NCBI GenBank assembly: GCA_009193035.1
Contig: SWDT01000160.1
Span: forward strand, 1-61,020
Reading direction: 5' to 3'
Length of the DNA stretch: 61,020 nucleotides
Source of the DNA: Halicephalobus mephisto
Lineage: Eukaryota > Nematoda > Chromadorea > Rhabditida > Panagrolaimidae
Shown: in pieces, positions 52,267-61,020 of the stretch
Layout: each line of letters begins with the position of its first letter
Position numbering within the stretch: the first letter of the stretch is position 1
The notes under the pieces: generated by a model
Database searches by the model: none
Told to the model about the DNA's origin: nothing
Seen by the model: the letters and a program-made list of their open reading frames with translations, nothing else
Made by a program: the position numbers and the translations under genes

Positions 52267-53910
52267 TTAGTCCACCAAGCGTTTGGCAACATCAAAGTCC
52301 GGGTAGTATTCACGGATGACAGTGTTCATCAGTTTCTTCAAGTTCGGAAATTCTTCAATAATGCATTTGAGTTCATTAGGACAGCGAAGATAATAAAGAC
52401 CAATTAGGTGACCGGAGACAGAAAAATCAGCCTAGAATGAATTTAATAAAATTACAAAAATTAACAGTACATTACTTACCGAAATAGGTTCATTTCCACC
52501 GAAGAACTTCTTGTCTCCAAGGAGGTCGCTAGTAGCTTGGAGGTTTCTACGATAAAGTTGCTTCAATTCAGCATCAGAAAAATCGCCATAGGGTCCGAGT
52601 CTTCTGTTCATAAACCATTTCGCAACTGGAATGACGAGAGGAACCAGTAATCCAGGAACATCGGCCAGTAAAAGTTTGGCGAATTCGTCTTCTTTTCTCT
52701 TGAAAGCAAGATGGATTCTATAAAAATTAACTACATTATTAAAAATCATATCTCAATTTTTTACGAAATGATCTCAAGAATTTCTAGAAGTATATAAAAA
52801 AAATAGCCTGGAATTTTGGTTCTGCGCGATAACTTCTAAATTACTTTTTAGAATTACGTCTTATCCAAATATGTTTAAAATTTCTGGATTACGATATATA
52901 GAATACATAACCACTTATCTATCCTTCAAGATTAATTTGGATATCAAATTACTAATACATCTCTTAAAATTGTAACTAAGGTTTAAAGTAGTAAAAGTGA
53001 CTTACCTAAAGACTTCTGTATCGAACATGCGAGAAACAGCTCTTCCGGCAGCTGAAACTTCTTTTGGAGCGTTCTCCTTGATGTTGAAGTGCTTGGAAAG
53101 ATGCTCGATGATGAATTCTGAATCCGCAATCTGCTCTCCATTCAGCTCGATGAATGGCAAGAGTCCTTTCTGGCTTCTTTGGAAATTGTTCTCGATAACC
53201 TAAAATTATCATGTTATTGAGAAATTAAAAATTTTAGGATTTTTAGGTAAAAGAGGAGTCGGTTTCTTAATAGGTTGTCAGATTTGCTATTTTTTCTTTT
53301 GTCATAAATATCTCTTTCTTTTCGCGGGAATTCAAATTTTCAAAAAAATTATAAAACATTGAAAGTAATTTCCACAAAGTTGTCTCGGCCTGAATTTTTC
53401 AGAAAATTTAGGTACACCAATAAACAGAGAAAGGACGGCCAAATTTGTTTTTTTCATTTGTGTAAAGGTTGCTCTCTGTGCGAGAATTCAAAAATCATCA
53501 AAAATCAAAAGTTAGATTTTTGCTGATTTTTGTAGTTTCTTAAATTTAGATAAAAAGTAAAATAAATTACTAATTTGCCAGTTTTTCTGTTTTTATAAAA
53601 TTCGTTCTTTTTCCACGGGAATTCAAAAATTTTAAAAATATTTATATATATATTTTTTTTAGATTTAAAGTCAAACCTCATATTGGATCTTGTGAACTCT
53701 CAAAAATGTTTCGATTTTCATACAGTAAGGAGAAATATTCGGCAATCCTTCACTTCGCTTGAACTGGAAGAGATAAACGATGTCCTTCTTGTAATCCTCC
53801 TTCTTCAGCTTAGGCTTCTCATTTTGCTTTTTACCAAAATAAAATTTAGCAAGAATAGCCACTAGGACAGCTCCAGCGATGAGAACTCCAGAACAACAAC
53901 AGCAACTCAT
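52267..53910 (-). CDS. CDR/FAXC GST-fold protein, gene B
   Basis: Four exons (53910-53677, 53199-53006, 52717-52480, 52431-52267) join in frame to 276 residues. The N-terminus has a four-Cys cluster and a membrane anchor ([20 protein letters not shown]). It is followed by the thioredoxin-like domain ([33 protein letters not shown]) and the GST-C-like domain ([40 protein letters not shown]). The Cys cluster next to the anchor is a candidate palmitoylation site (inference). It differs from its mirror copy B' by roughly 20-25 residues, concentrated in two hydrophobic or charged patches, so both copies look functional. Confidence 0.9.
53244..53650 (+). repeat. two GAGTCGGTTTCTTAATAGG repeats around a CGACTGG-type remnant in B intron 1
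   Basis: The first copy (53244-53345) and a partial second copy (53520-53640) flank a segment with TTGTCTCGGCCTGAATTTTT. In B' the segment between the two has been lost, leaving a single hybrid copy, consistent with a deletion between direct repeats. Confidence 0.65.
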
Positions 53911-54497
53911 TTTTGGGGAATTTCGAAAAGAAAAATCTTCCCAAATTTTTCAATAAAAAATGAAACAAACACGGGTTATAAATAGTGCAGCAATGTGCAG
54001 ACCTGCTGGGACAGAATATGTGTGTTTTTTTCGAGAAAAATCGAACTACTACGGACACGAAAGACTGACTTCTTCTGTCACAAATCAGTCACAAATAAAC
54101 AATTTCCTTAATGCTTATAGTTTGATGACTATCATTTCATCACAAAATAAAAATATAAAATATAAAATAAATTTATTAATAAAAACATTTTGAATGATAA
54201 ACAATCAATATAAAGATATTTTTCGAAATTTAGAAATTAGAAACCCCTTCAGAACCTGTTTAGTTTTTGTAAGTATATTGAGGCTGAAATAATTGAATAA
54301 ACAATATTGTAAACATTGTAAAAATCTACTTTCTAGAGGAATTTAGAATTAATTCCCGAAATTACCGACATAACGATGATAATTCATATTTCTTAGGATT
54401 TCAAGGATATCAATAATAATGTCGTCATAGGGTAATGAATAAATAAAGTAACTTGCTTTAGATATAAAGGGCGGTTTTGATAAAACTCAGTTTTTAA

Positions 54498-55414
54498 GAA
54501 AATCAAGGACTAGATAGCCAAATACAATCGACTCTCGATATAATGTAATCCAAGGAACCGGGCAAAAATTACGTTAAATCGAGAGTCCGTTTACATTATT
54601 TTAACACTTGGAGCCCCGACTGTAATTTAGGCAGCTTCTGGTAGTTTTCTGGACATTTAGTTCAACCATATATAAGATTTCTGAAAATTTGTTGGTTCGC
54701 TGGAAAAAATACTAAATTGAAAATTCGTTTGTTCTCGAGTATAAAAAATCTTAATAATTCAACTGATAAGGATGTATGAAAAATACTTACATATCTGTTG
54801 TAAAAGGGAGATGAATAATTATCGAATAATATATTAATTATTTATATCTGTTGACTCTGAGACAAAATAAAGTAATTTTTTGAAATACCTCAATATCATT
54901 TCTATTTTACTCTTCTTTGAACTTGGGAAATAAGCAACGAGATCTATTTCTTGTTGAAGGATAATACCAGTTGTATTATTCTATATTAACAGAATAGGTT
55001 CTTTACTTTAATTTTTAAACAAACTTTTATTGAGGAATTTTAAAAAGAACAACATTACAGAATCAAAGATAACAATCATATGATTAGGTTTGTTTTCCAT
55101 CATTGTTCGTTCATTAATATTAGAATTAATGAAAGAATAGCCTAAACAGTAGAGATCGAATACAAAAATTGATATTTCAATTTCTTATTTAAAATATTTT
55201 CTAACATTAGGATTCTGATCCACTTATATGTAGTAAAAAATCAACTAATTTCGAAAATTCTTTCATCACTAATTTTGGATCAAGTTCTAATATATTTCTT
55301 CAAATTTTACATCAATCAGTTGAGTTTAATAATTTGTGAAAAATTCTCGTGGTCTCCTCTATGGTTTCAATCGAAAATTTGATTTTCGAGTTTTCTTAAA
55401 TTTTGATCTTTTTC
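54498..55414. other. palindrome spacer, left part
   Basis: Unique AT-rich sequence apart from a terminal fragment of a pogo/Tigger-like element at 54520-54610. No ORF longer than noise and no exon-like segment. Confidence 0.45.
54520..54610. mobile_element. fragment with pogo/Tigger-like end sequence
   Basis: ATCGACTCTCGATATAATGT..AAGGAACCGGGCAAAAATTA..CGTTAAATCGAGAGTC forms an internal inverted repeat. The TCGACTCTCG(A/T)TATAA text is typical of pogo/Tigger-type terminal repeats (family knowledge). No matching second end was found nearby. Confidence 0.5.
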
Positions 55415-55611
55415 CTAACCCTTCCGCTGCCGATTAAATGTTGGCGTCAATAGTTATTATGGAGTAGTAATTTCAACACCACTAGACAATTGACGAAGTA
55501 CAGTAATTAACTGTGGTAAATATAGATATCGATTCTAAATATTGTTTATGACGCATTTCTTGGCAAAGAAAAAATGGGTATCCTCAGATATCTGTATAAA
55601 GTACTTAGAAT

Positions 55612-55800
55612 AGAGTAATCAGGTTTGTAGACTTCAAATATGAGATGAGAATGGAAGGTTAGCCTTCAGCATTTGAAGATTCAGGATCCCGAACTCTGAA
55701 GTTCCAGACCTCATAACATTTCCAAATGAAGTCCAGCTCTCAATTCTAACCTCATATTTGGAATCTACAGGTCCGATTACCTACTTTAGGTACATTTTTA
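55612..55800. repeat. long hairpin inside the decayed piggyBac element
   Basis: AGTAATCAGGTTTGTAGACT..CAAATATGAG at 55613-55645 pairs with CTCATATTTGGAATCTACAG..GTCCGATTAC at 55762-55791: about 30 bp per arm with a few mismatches and a loop of about 115 bp. Confidence 0.65.
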
Positions 55801-56078
55801 CAAACATATGAAAGTAATTGTGCCAAGGCCTATGCAAAAATTGCAAAACTTGAAGAGAATGTGTCTTATATGGCGTACAAAACAATAATAACTATAGTAA
55901 AAGCAATTCCGGTGCTGCATTTTTAGATAATGAAACAAATAATAAATCTACATCCTCTTGCGTCACTAAGGAGTTACTGATGACATATATAGGAAAAATT
56001 TGAATTTATGGAAAAAAATAGTTTGGTTTGAAAATAAACTAGGAAATCACCACTAACACTAAAAATTAGTTAGAGTAT

Positions 56079-56330
56079 GATAACTTTTGAAACATTCATC
56101 AATGCAGAGGCCAACATTACACTCTCGACATTCATAACTGGACTTTCTCTCAACCATTGTCCGACGGTTTGTGTGACTACAAACAAAACAGCATTTTTGA
56201 AGATTTTGATTATTTGGATTGGGTGGGACCAGTGAAAGAAAACTTCTTCCAGACAGACGAAGAGAATTTTTACTATGTGGTTTTCCATGTGGTACAACCT
56301 TGCAATCAATCGTTTTGGGACTAATTTTCT
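56079..56330 (-). pseudogene. decayed piggyBac transposase C-terminal Cys-finger
   Basis: On the minus strand one frame reads RLSGRSFLSLVPPNPNNQ, then CCFVCSHTNRRTMVERKSS and YECRECNVGLCIDECFKSYH. This is the linker and Cys-rich C-terminal finger typical of PGBD transposases. Upstream of it the frame is broken by stops, including one just before this segment, and the catalytic core is gone. It is non-functional. Confidence 0.8.
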
Positions 56331-57217
56331 AAATAAGACAGGGGGTAACTTCCGTGTTAGTGCGATATTCTTGAATAGCTGTATGACAGGTGCCTTCAAC
56401 GACAGTTCTTCCTCAGAAATATTTCCTCTCTCATATTACATTCTTTCTTTAAAGAAAAAGTTCTGGATATCAGGGCACGACGCAAGGGGGACAATTGTCA
56501 CTAGGGAAGAAATGTCGTTGAGGAGCAACTATTCTGGAGGTACTTGTTGTACAATCACTTGAACATATATGACACAATAAGTCAACAAAAATCCAGCCGT
56601 TCTATACATAGGACACCAACAGCGAAAGGGTTAAAAACTTCGTTATATCAAAACCGTCCTTTATATCTAAAGCAAGTTACTTTATTTATTCATTACCCTA
56701 TGACGACATTATTATTGATATTCTTGAAATCCTAAGAAATATGAATTATCATCGTTATGTCGGTAATTTCGGGAATTAATTCTAAATTCCTCTAGAAAGT
56801 AGATTTTTACAATGTTTACAATATTGTTTATTCAATTATTTCAGCCTCAATATACTTACAAAAACTAAACAGGTTCTGAAGGAGTTTCTAATTTCTAAAT
56901 TTTGGAAAATGTCTTTATATTGATTGTTTATCATTCAAAATGTTTTTATTAATAAATTTATTTTATATTTTACATTTTTATTTTGTGATGAAATGATAGC
57001 CATTAGATTACAAGCATTAAAGAAATCGCTTATTTGTGACGAGTTTGTGGCAGAAGTCAATCTGTTGTGTCCGTAGCAGCTTGGTTCTTCTTGAAAAAAC
57101 ACACACACATATTCTGTCCCAGCAGGTTTGCATGTTGCTGCACTATTTATAACCCGTGTTTGTTTCATTTTTTATTGAAATATTTGGGAAGATTTTTCCT
57201 TTCGAAATTCCCCAAAA

Positions 57218-58740
57218 ATGAGTTGTTGTTGTTGTTCTGGAGTTCTCATCGCTGGAGCTGTCCTAGTGGCCATTCTTGCTAAATTTTATTTTGGTAAAAA
57301 GCAAAATGAGAAGCCTAAGCTGAAGAAGGAGGATTACGAGAGGAACATAGTTTATCTTTTCCAGTTCAAGCGAAGTGAAGAATTGCCGAATATTTCTCCT
57401 TCCTGTATGAAAGTCGAGACGTTTTTGAGAGCTCACAAGATCCAATATGAGGTTTGATTTTAAATCTAAAAAAATTTATACAGTTAACTTGAATATAAGA
57501 TACCCTCGCTATAAAATATCTCTTCTTATAGAATATAATCTGAATGAGTGAGTTTGGTTAATTGACCTTTAACTCTATCTTCGCTATGATATATCCTTTG
57601 TTATAACATACGCTTTGGTGGTCCCAAAGGATTATTTTATATCCAAGTTCGACTGTATAGGAATATTTTTAAAATTTTGAATTCCCGCGTAAAGAAAGAG
57701 ATATTTATTACAAAAAAAAATAGCAAATCTGACAACCTATTAAGAAACCGACTCCTCTTTTACCTAAAAATCCCAAAATTTTTAATTTCTCAATAACATG
57801 ATAATTTTAGGTTGTTGAGAATAATTTTCAAAGAAGCCAGAAAGGATTCTTGCCATTCATCGAGCTGAATGGAGAGCAGATTGCGGATTCAGAATTCATC
57901 ATCGAGCATCTTTCCAAGCACTTCAACATCAAGGAGAACGCTCCAAAAGAAGTTTCAGCTGCCGGAAGAGCTGTTTCTCGCATGTTCGACACAGAAGTCT
58001 TTAGGTAAGTCACTTTTACTACTTTAAACCTTAGTTGCAATTTTAAGAGATGTATTAGTAATTTAATATCCAAATTAACCTTAAAGGACAGATAAATGGT
58101 TATGTATTCTATATATTGTAGTGCAGAAGTTTTAAATATATTTGGATAAGACGTAATTCTAAAGAGGAATTTAGAAGTTGTCGCGCAGAACCAAAATTCC
58201 AGGCTATTTTTTTATAAACTTCTAAAAATTTTTGACCATTTCGTAAAAAATTGAGATATGATTTTTAATAATGTAGTTAATTTTTATAGAATCCATCTTG
58301 CGTTCAAGAGAAAAGAAGATGAATTTATTAAACTTTTCCTGATCGGTATTCCTGGATTTCTGATTCCTCTCGTCATTCCAGTTGCGAAATGGTTTATGAA
58401 AAAGAAACTTGGACCCTATGGCGATTTTTCTGATGCTGAATTGAAGCAACTTTACCGTAGAAACCTCCAAGCTACGAGCGACCTCCTTGGAGACAAGAAG
58501 TTCTTCGGTGGAAATGAACCTATTTCGGTAAGTAATGTACTGTTAATTTTTGTAATTTTATTAAATTTATTCTAGGCTGATTTTTTTGTCTCCGGTCACC
58601 TCATTAGTCTTTATTATCTTCGCTATCCTAATGAACTCAAATCCATCATTGATGAATTTCCGAACTTGAAGAAGCTGATGAACACTGTCATTCGTGAATA
58701 CTACGCGGACTTTAATATTGCCAAACGCTTGGTGGACTAA
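57218..58740 (+). CDS. CDR/FAXC GST-fold protein, gene B' (mirror copy of B)
   Basis: Four exons (57218-57451, 57811-58004, 58290-58527, 58576-58740) with the same lengths and phases as gene B give 276 residues. It keeps the MSCCCC anchor, the thioredoxin-like domain ([37 protein letters not shown]) and the GST-C-like domain. Differences from B cluster in exon 1 (ERN for KKD, SCMKVETFLRAH), exon 3 (DEFIKLFLIGIPGFLIPL, FMKKKLG) and exon 4 (FFVSGHLISLYYLRYP). No stop or frameshift, so it is presumably functional. It shares about 0.6 kb of upstream sequence with B, so the two may share regulation. Confidence 0.9.
57481..57655. mobile_element. TA-flanked MITE in B' intron 1
   Basis: A 175-bp insert begins CAGTTAACTTGAATATAA and ends TTATATCCAAGTTCGACTG, imperfect inverted repeats. 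It is flanked by TA on both sides (57479-57480 and 57656-57657), as expected for Tc1/mariner/pogo-type insertion. The corresponding intron of gene B lacks it. Confidence 0.85.
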
Positions 58741-58822
58741 CCTTATCCTTGTCAGTGTGTAGGATGTGCTACGAAATAACTGATTTCCTCTGAAATGTTT
58801 ATTTTTCGCCTTTGATCGAATC

Positions 58823-59222
58823 ATGTCTTACTGGTTAACAATAATAAATATTATTTTTTGGATTTTTAAGAATTTTCTTCTTGGAATTAATTAAGCCTAA
58901 AAAGGGGTCAGGAGAGATTCTGAAGACAGACTGGAAGAAAGACGTGGTGTATTTGTACCAGTTTCCTCCGAATAAGAAGAACCCAAATCCGTCGCCATTT
59001 GGATGGAAAGTGGAAATTTATTTGAAATCGAATAAAATAGAACATGAAATAATAACGTCTTTTACAAATAGGTCCAAGCATGGATTGATACCATTTATGG
59101 AATTAAATGGAAAACAATATGCGGATTCTCAATATATTCTGATTTTCTTGGAAGAATATTTTAATTTAAAGGTTTCATTTTATATTTTATATATAACTCA
59201 GTTTTTGAAAGAATCGAAGAGT
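58823..59222 (+). pseudogene. gene A' : truncated, frameshifted mirror copy of gene A
   Basis: The ATG and first 15-16 codons match gene A (MSYWLTIINIIFWIF), but a deletion of about 17 nt in the anchor region shifts the frame, and the original frame then meets a stop at about 58890. The thioredoxin-like part downstream (LYQFPPNKKNPNPSPFGWKV, HGLIPFMELNGKQYADSQY) is otherwise preserved but has no in-frame ATG. Sequence similarity ends just after exon 1; exons 2-4 are missing. It cannot produce the full protein. Confidence 0.85.
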
Positions 59223-59273
59223 TAATGGACAAATAGACAAAATTTCAAACAAATCAGAAAAAGCTTTTTGCAT

Positions 59274-59297
59274 GTAATCACACGAAAGCGTGATTAC
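59274..59297. repeat. short perfect-ended hairpin
   Basis: GTAATCAC, ACGAAAGC, GTGATTAC: 8-bp arms around an 8-base centre. Isolated, no neighbouring gene. It could be an RNA stem or an element tip. Confidence 0.5.
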
Positions 59298-59962
59298 GAA
59301 ATTTCAAAGTTCGCGCTTCTGAAGTGGCTTCTGGGACGAAATTCGGTATCCACGCCTTCTGAATCTCACTTCGGAACCTCAAACTTCGAAATTTCACAAT
59401 CATGCTCCTATATGATTCTATGGGTAAAACTTCAGCCAAAAATAAAAAACTTTCTCCATTTGCCATTTTGCCCTCAAGTTTCTCGCAAAATGCACTATAT
59501 AATAATGTTCAGAAAATCTTTGATTCTACCATACTACAGATGAGAATAGTAATTTTAAAGATTGGGAATATCCAAGAGCGTTCGATATAAGGGATAAAGA
59601 AGTCTTAATCTACTCTCAGGTTATCTGTTAAGGGAGATATATCAATAAAGGGCACTAGGTTCTATCAGGGAAATGGAAATAGTTACAATTATAAGATCGT
59701 TCTAAAAAGGAAGAGAAAATCTAATTAACCAAATATTAACTGTAAATATGGAATTCAATCTTCTGCAACTTCATGGAATTTAATCTCATGAATTTCAGTG
59801 TTCCTAGTAGGGATTTTTAACTTTTTTGAAACAGTTGGACATACTTGGGATCAAATAGTAGGGACGACTGTCGCAACATTAAGCGTAGCGAGAAAGGAGC
59901 GATCATTCAGGAGAAACGATTCTGCTTCCATGAATGGAATTGGAAAAGGTCGCTCTCGTAGC
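59298..59962. other. intergenic, no gene supported
   Basis: Mixed-composition sequence with several 60-90 codon frames lacking splice context. It includes GAGCGATCATTCAGGAGAAA and nearby text close to the boundary of the TTAA element. No feature recognised. Confidence 0.4.
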
Positions 59963-60784
59963 TTAAAGGGGGGAGTAAAAGATCCGGCCCCAAAATTTTG
60001 AACGCGCCTTTAGCGCTCTCGTGTCGAGACACTAAATTTACAGCTCTTTGCTTTCCAATGTGCCTGGTTGATTTCTATTTAAAATGTGTAACTCAGTTCA
60101 AAACATGGCTTTTTCCTCCGTCATCTGTATTATTCCTTAGAGTTTTCAGGTGGAGATGTCCAGGTCTTTTTGGAACATATTTTTCCTTTTTTCCTTCATA
60201 TCCAAAATATCCATGAATGGTCAGCCGGAAATTTTACGCATTACCTACATTTGTCGAATACGACATTGTTGGACAAGAAATTTTCCCACGTCTTTTCTTG
60301 TTGCCATTCGTACCTTGATCCAAATAGGCCTAGAATAGACTCGGGATCACTCGAATTCCAAACTATATTGAAACTAGTTTTTAAAAAACTTTTTGCTTGA
60401 GATGACAATAGAATATTTGAAGTTTGTGAATTTCATCTCTTTTCTCGAGAGTTTTCATAATGTCTGCATCTGCTGTCGTCCTAAAAGGTTATTTTTTAGT
60501 CGATCCGGCATGGAGTCCCGAACAATGATAGCGGCACTCAGATATAATAAAACTCGTCGAGCAACGGAGGCTGGCGAACGAGTTGTAGTCGAGAAATGAG
60601 TATTATAGTAAGGCCAAAGGTGGAATGAGAAAAAAGATGAAGAATAGAGAGAAAACGGGTGATTTTAGATAGAAATCAACCAAGCACATTGGAAAGCAAA
60701 AAGCTGCAAATTTAGTGTCTCGACACGAGAGCGCTAAACGCGCGTTCAAAATTTTAGGGCCGGATCTTTTACTCCCCTCTTTAA
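59963..60784. mobile_element. non-autonomous element with ~110-bp inverted repeats and TTAA duplications
   Basis: The left arm (59963-60083) and right arm (60672-60784) are near-identical inverted copies containing GGGAGTAAAAGATCCGGCCC, TTTAGCGCTCTCGTGTCGAG and TTTCCAATGTGC. Both are bordered outside by TTAA. The 590-bp interior has no transposase-like frame. The TTAA duplication fits a piggyBac-mobilised MITE, although the arm ends do not start with the CCC seen in the other two piggyBac elements here. Confidence 0.8.
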
Positions 60785-60787
60785 GAG

Positions 60788-60845
60788 AAAAGCACTTGCC
60801 CGATAGCAAGACGATGCGGGTTCGATGCCTGCCGAGAGACGTTTT
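60788..60845 (+). pseudogene. tRNA-like 3' half next to the TTAA element
   Basis: CTTGCCCGATAGCAAG can form an anticodon-type stem-loop, and GCGGGTTCGATGCCTGC a B-box/T-arm with a 5-bp stem (one G-T pair) and 7-base loop. The D-arm side is absent. It is probably a SINE fragment or a decayed tRNA. Confidence 0.45.
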
Positions 60846-61020
60846 TCCTTTCATATTAGTTTCGGATTAGATGAGGCCAGATCTAGTTTTCCGACAGTCA
60901 TTATATAGAAATTCTAGTAGTAATAATGCTATTTACTCAAGAGACCCTAATATATTTGGAAAAATTACAATTACAGAATTAAATTGGGTAATTCCAAAAT
61001 TAACACCTAGTTTAACCGTG
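60846..61020. other. right window edge, no feature seen
   Basis: Short AT-rich tail without a recognisable ORF, repeat or RNA gene. Confidence 0.4.

Larger units (their letters stand above)
51798..54497. repeat. left arm of a large inverted duplication
   Basis: About 2.7 kb that returns as its reverse complement at 56631-59195. It carries gene A exon 1, all of gene B, and 0.6 kb upstream of B. The inner end is TTAA (54494-54497). The outer end falls in intron 1 of gene A, within TTATTAATATATAAAATAT. Coding identity between arms is very high; introns differ mainly by small indels and one insertion. Confidence 0.93.
55415..56634 (-). mobile_element. decayed piggyBac element in the palindrome spacer
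   Basis: The plus-strand left end reads CTAACCCTTCCGCTGCCG (55415) and the right end, read in reverse, TTAACCCTTTCGCTGTTGG (56634). These are matching piggyBac-like termini with TTAA (one copy mutated to CTAA). Between them lies a decayed transposase C-terminus on the minus strand (56079-56330) and an internal stem at 55612-55800. The ends differ from those of the intact element at 1-1704, so this is another family. The right TTAA (56631-56634) is also the inner edge of the right palindrome arm. Confidence 0.8.
56631..59195. repeat. right arm of a large inverted duplication
   Basis: Reverse complement of 51798-54497. It starts at TTAA (56631), carries 0.6 kb of B' upstream sequence, all of B', and exon 1 of A', and ends within TTTTATATTTTATATATAAC. 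Arm-specific changes: a TA-flanked insertion at 57481-57655, a deletion between repeats in B' intron 1, and a small deletion in A' exon 1. Confidence 0.93.

Noticed and set aside
58881..59225. Full CDR protein encoded by A' starting at 58881
   Set aside because: The codon there is TTG, the real ATG is out of frame after a deletion, and exons 2-4 are missing.

Overview
This window is from a nematode nuclear genome, probably a free-living rhabditid. The evidence is a readable flp-11 neuropeptide precursor (MRNALVRFG and NGAPQPFVRFG peptides), a degenerin channel with the MEC/UNC-8/DEL-1 architecture, a calumenin of CALU-1 length, short GT..TTTCAG introns, and abundant TACTGTAA/CTACAGTA-type intronic motifs. 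All gene models were spliced by eye: each exon set closes in frame on GT/AG borders unless the entry says otherwise.

Layout. 1-1704: an intact piggyBac-type transposase reading frame (minus) running off the left edge, with its terminal repeat next to TTAA. 2939-4203: small secreted protein (+). 4311-5819: unrecognised nuclear-looking protein (-). 7054-12833: degenerin channel (+). 14429-17168: divergent Cys-loop ligand-gated channel (+). 17109-18093: NK-type homeobox gene (-), overlapping the channel tail to tail. 19051-20626: EB/lustrin-type Cys-rich protein (-, 5' end not found). 22110-23859: calumenin (-). 26604-29497: 829-residue Ser/His-rich protein (+). 30196-30739: flp-11 (-). 31005-33872: LRR receptor-like membrane protein with a very acidic Ser-rich ectodomain segment (-). 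35059-37918: secreted metallophosphoesterase (-). 43000-49616: ankyrin/BTB protein of the ABTB2/BTBD11 family (+, 5' end not found). 50000-50857: His-rich secreted protein (-). 51051-59222: failed-axon-connections/CDR (GST-like) genes in a large inverted duplication. 59963-60784: a long-inverted-repeat element with TTAA target duplications.

The most striking structure is the right-hand palindrome. Two genes (A and B) on the minus strand at 51051-53910 are mirrored by B' (intact) and A' (frameshifted, truncated) on the plus strand at 57218-59222. The arms are about 2.6 kb and the inner arm ends are TTAA motifs. The 2.1 kb spacer contains a decayed piggyBac element whose outer end coincides with the inner boundary of the right arm. 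A TA-flanked MITE in intron 1 of B' is missing from B, so it inserted after the duplication.

Repeats take up much of the non-coding DNA and fall into a few recurrent families shared between introns of unrelated genes: a composite CATATATGA-module/CGACTGGAAA-module element, a TTGCAAGCAACCTGCAGATT tandem family in four arrays, terminal-repeat-bounded satellite blocks placed just after stop codons, a GAGTCGATTTCGTAATAGG family, and tRNA-like (SINE-head) sequences. I see no operon spacing, no intact tRNA or rRNA gene, and no CRISPR array. Several genes (degenerin, Cys-loop channel, NK homeobox, flp-11) belong to families with neuronal roles, but nothing in the sequence shows that they act together.
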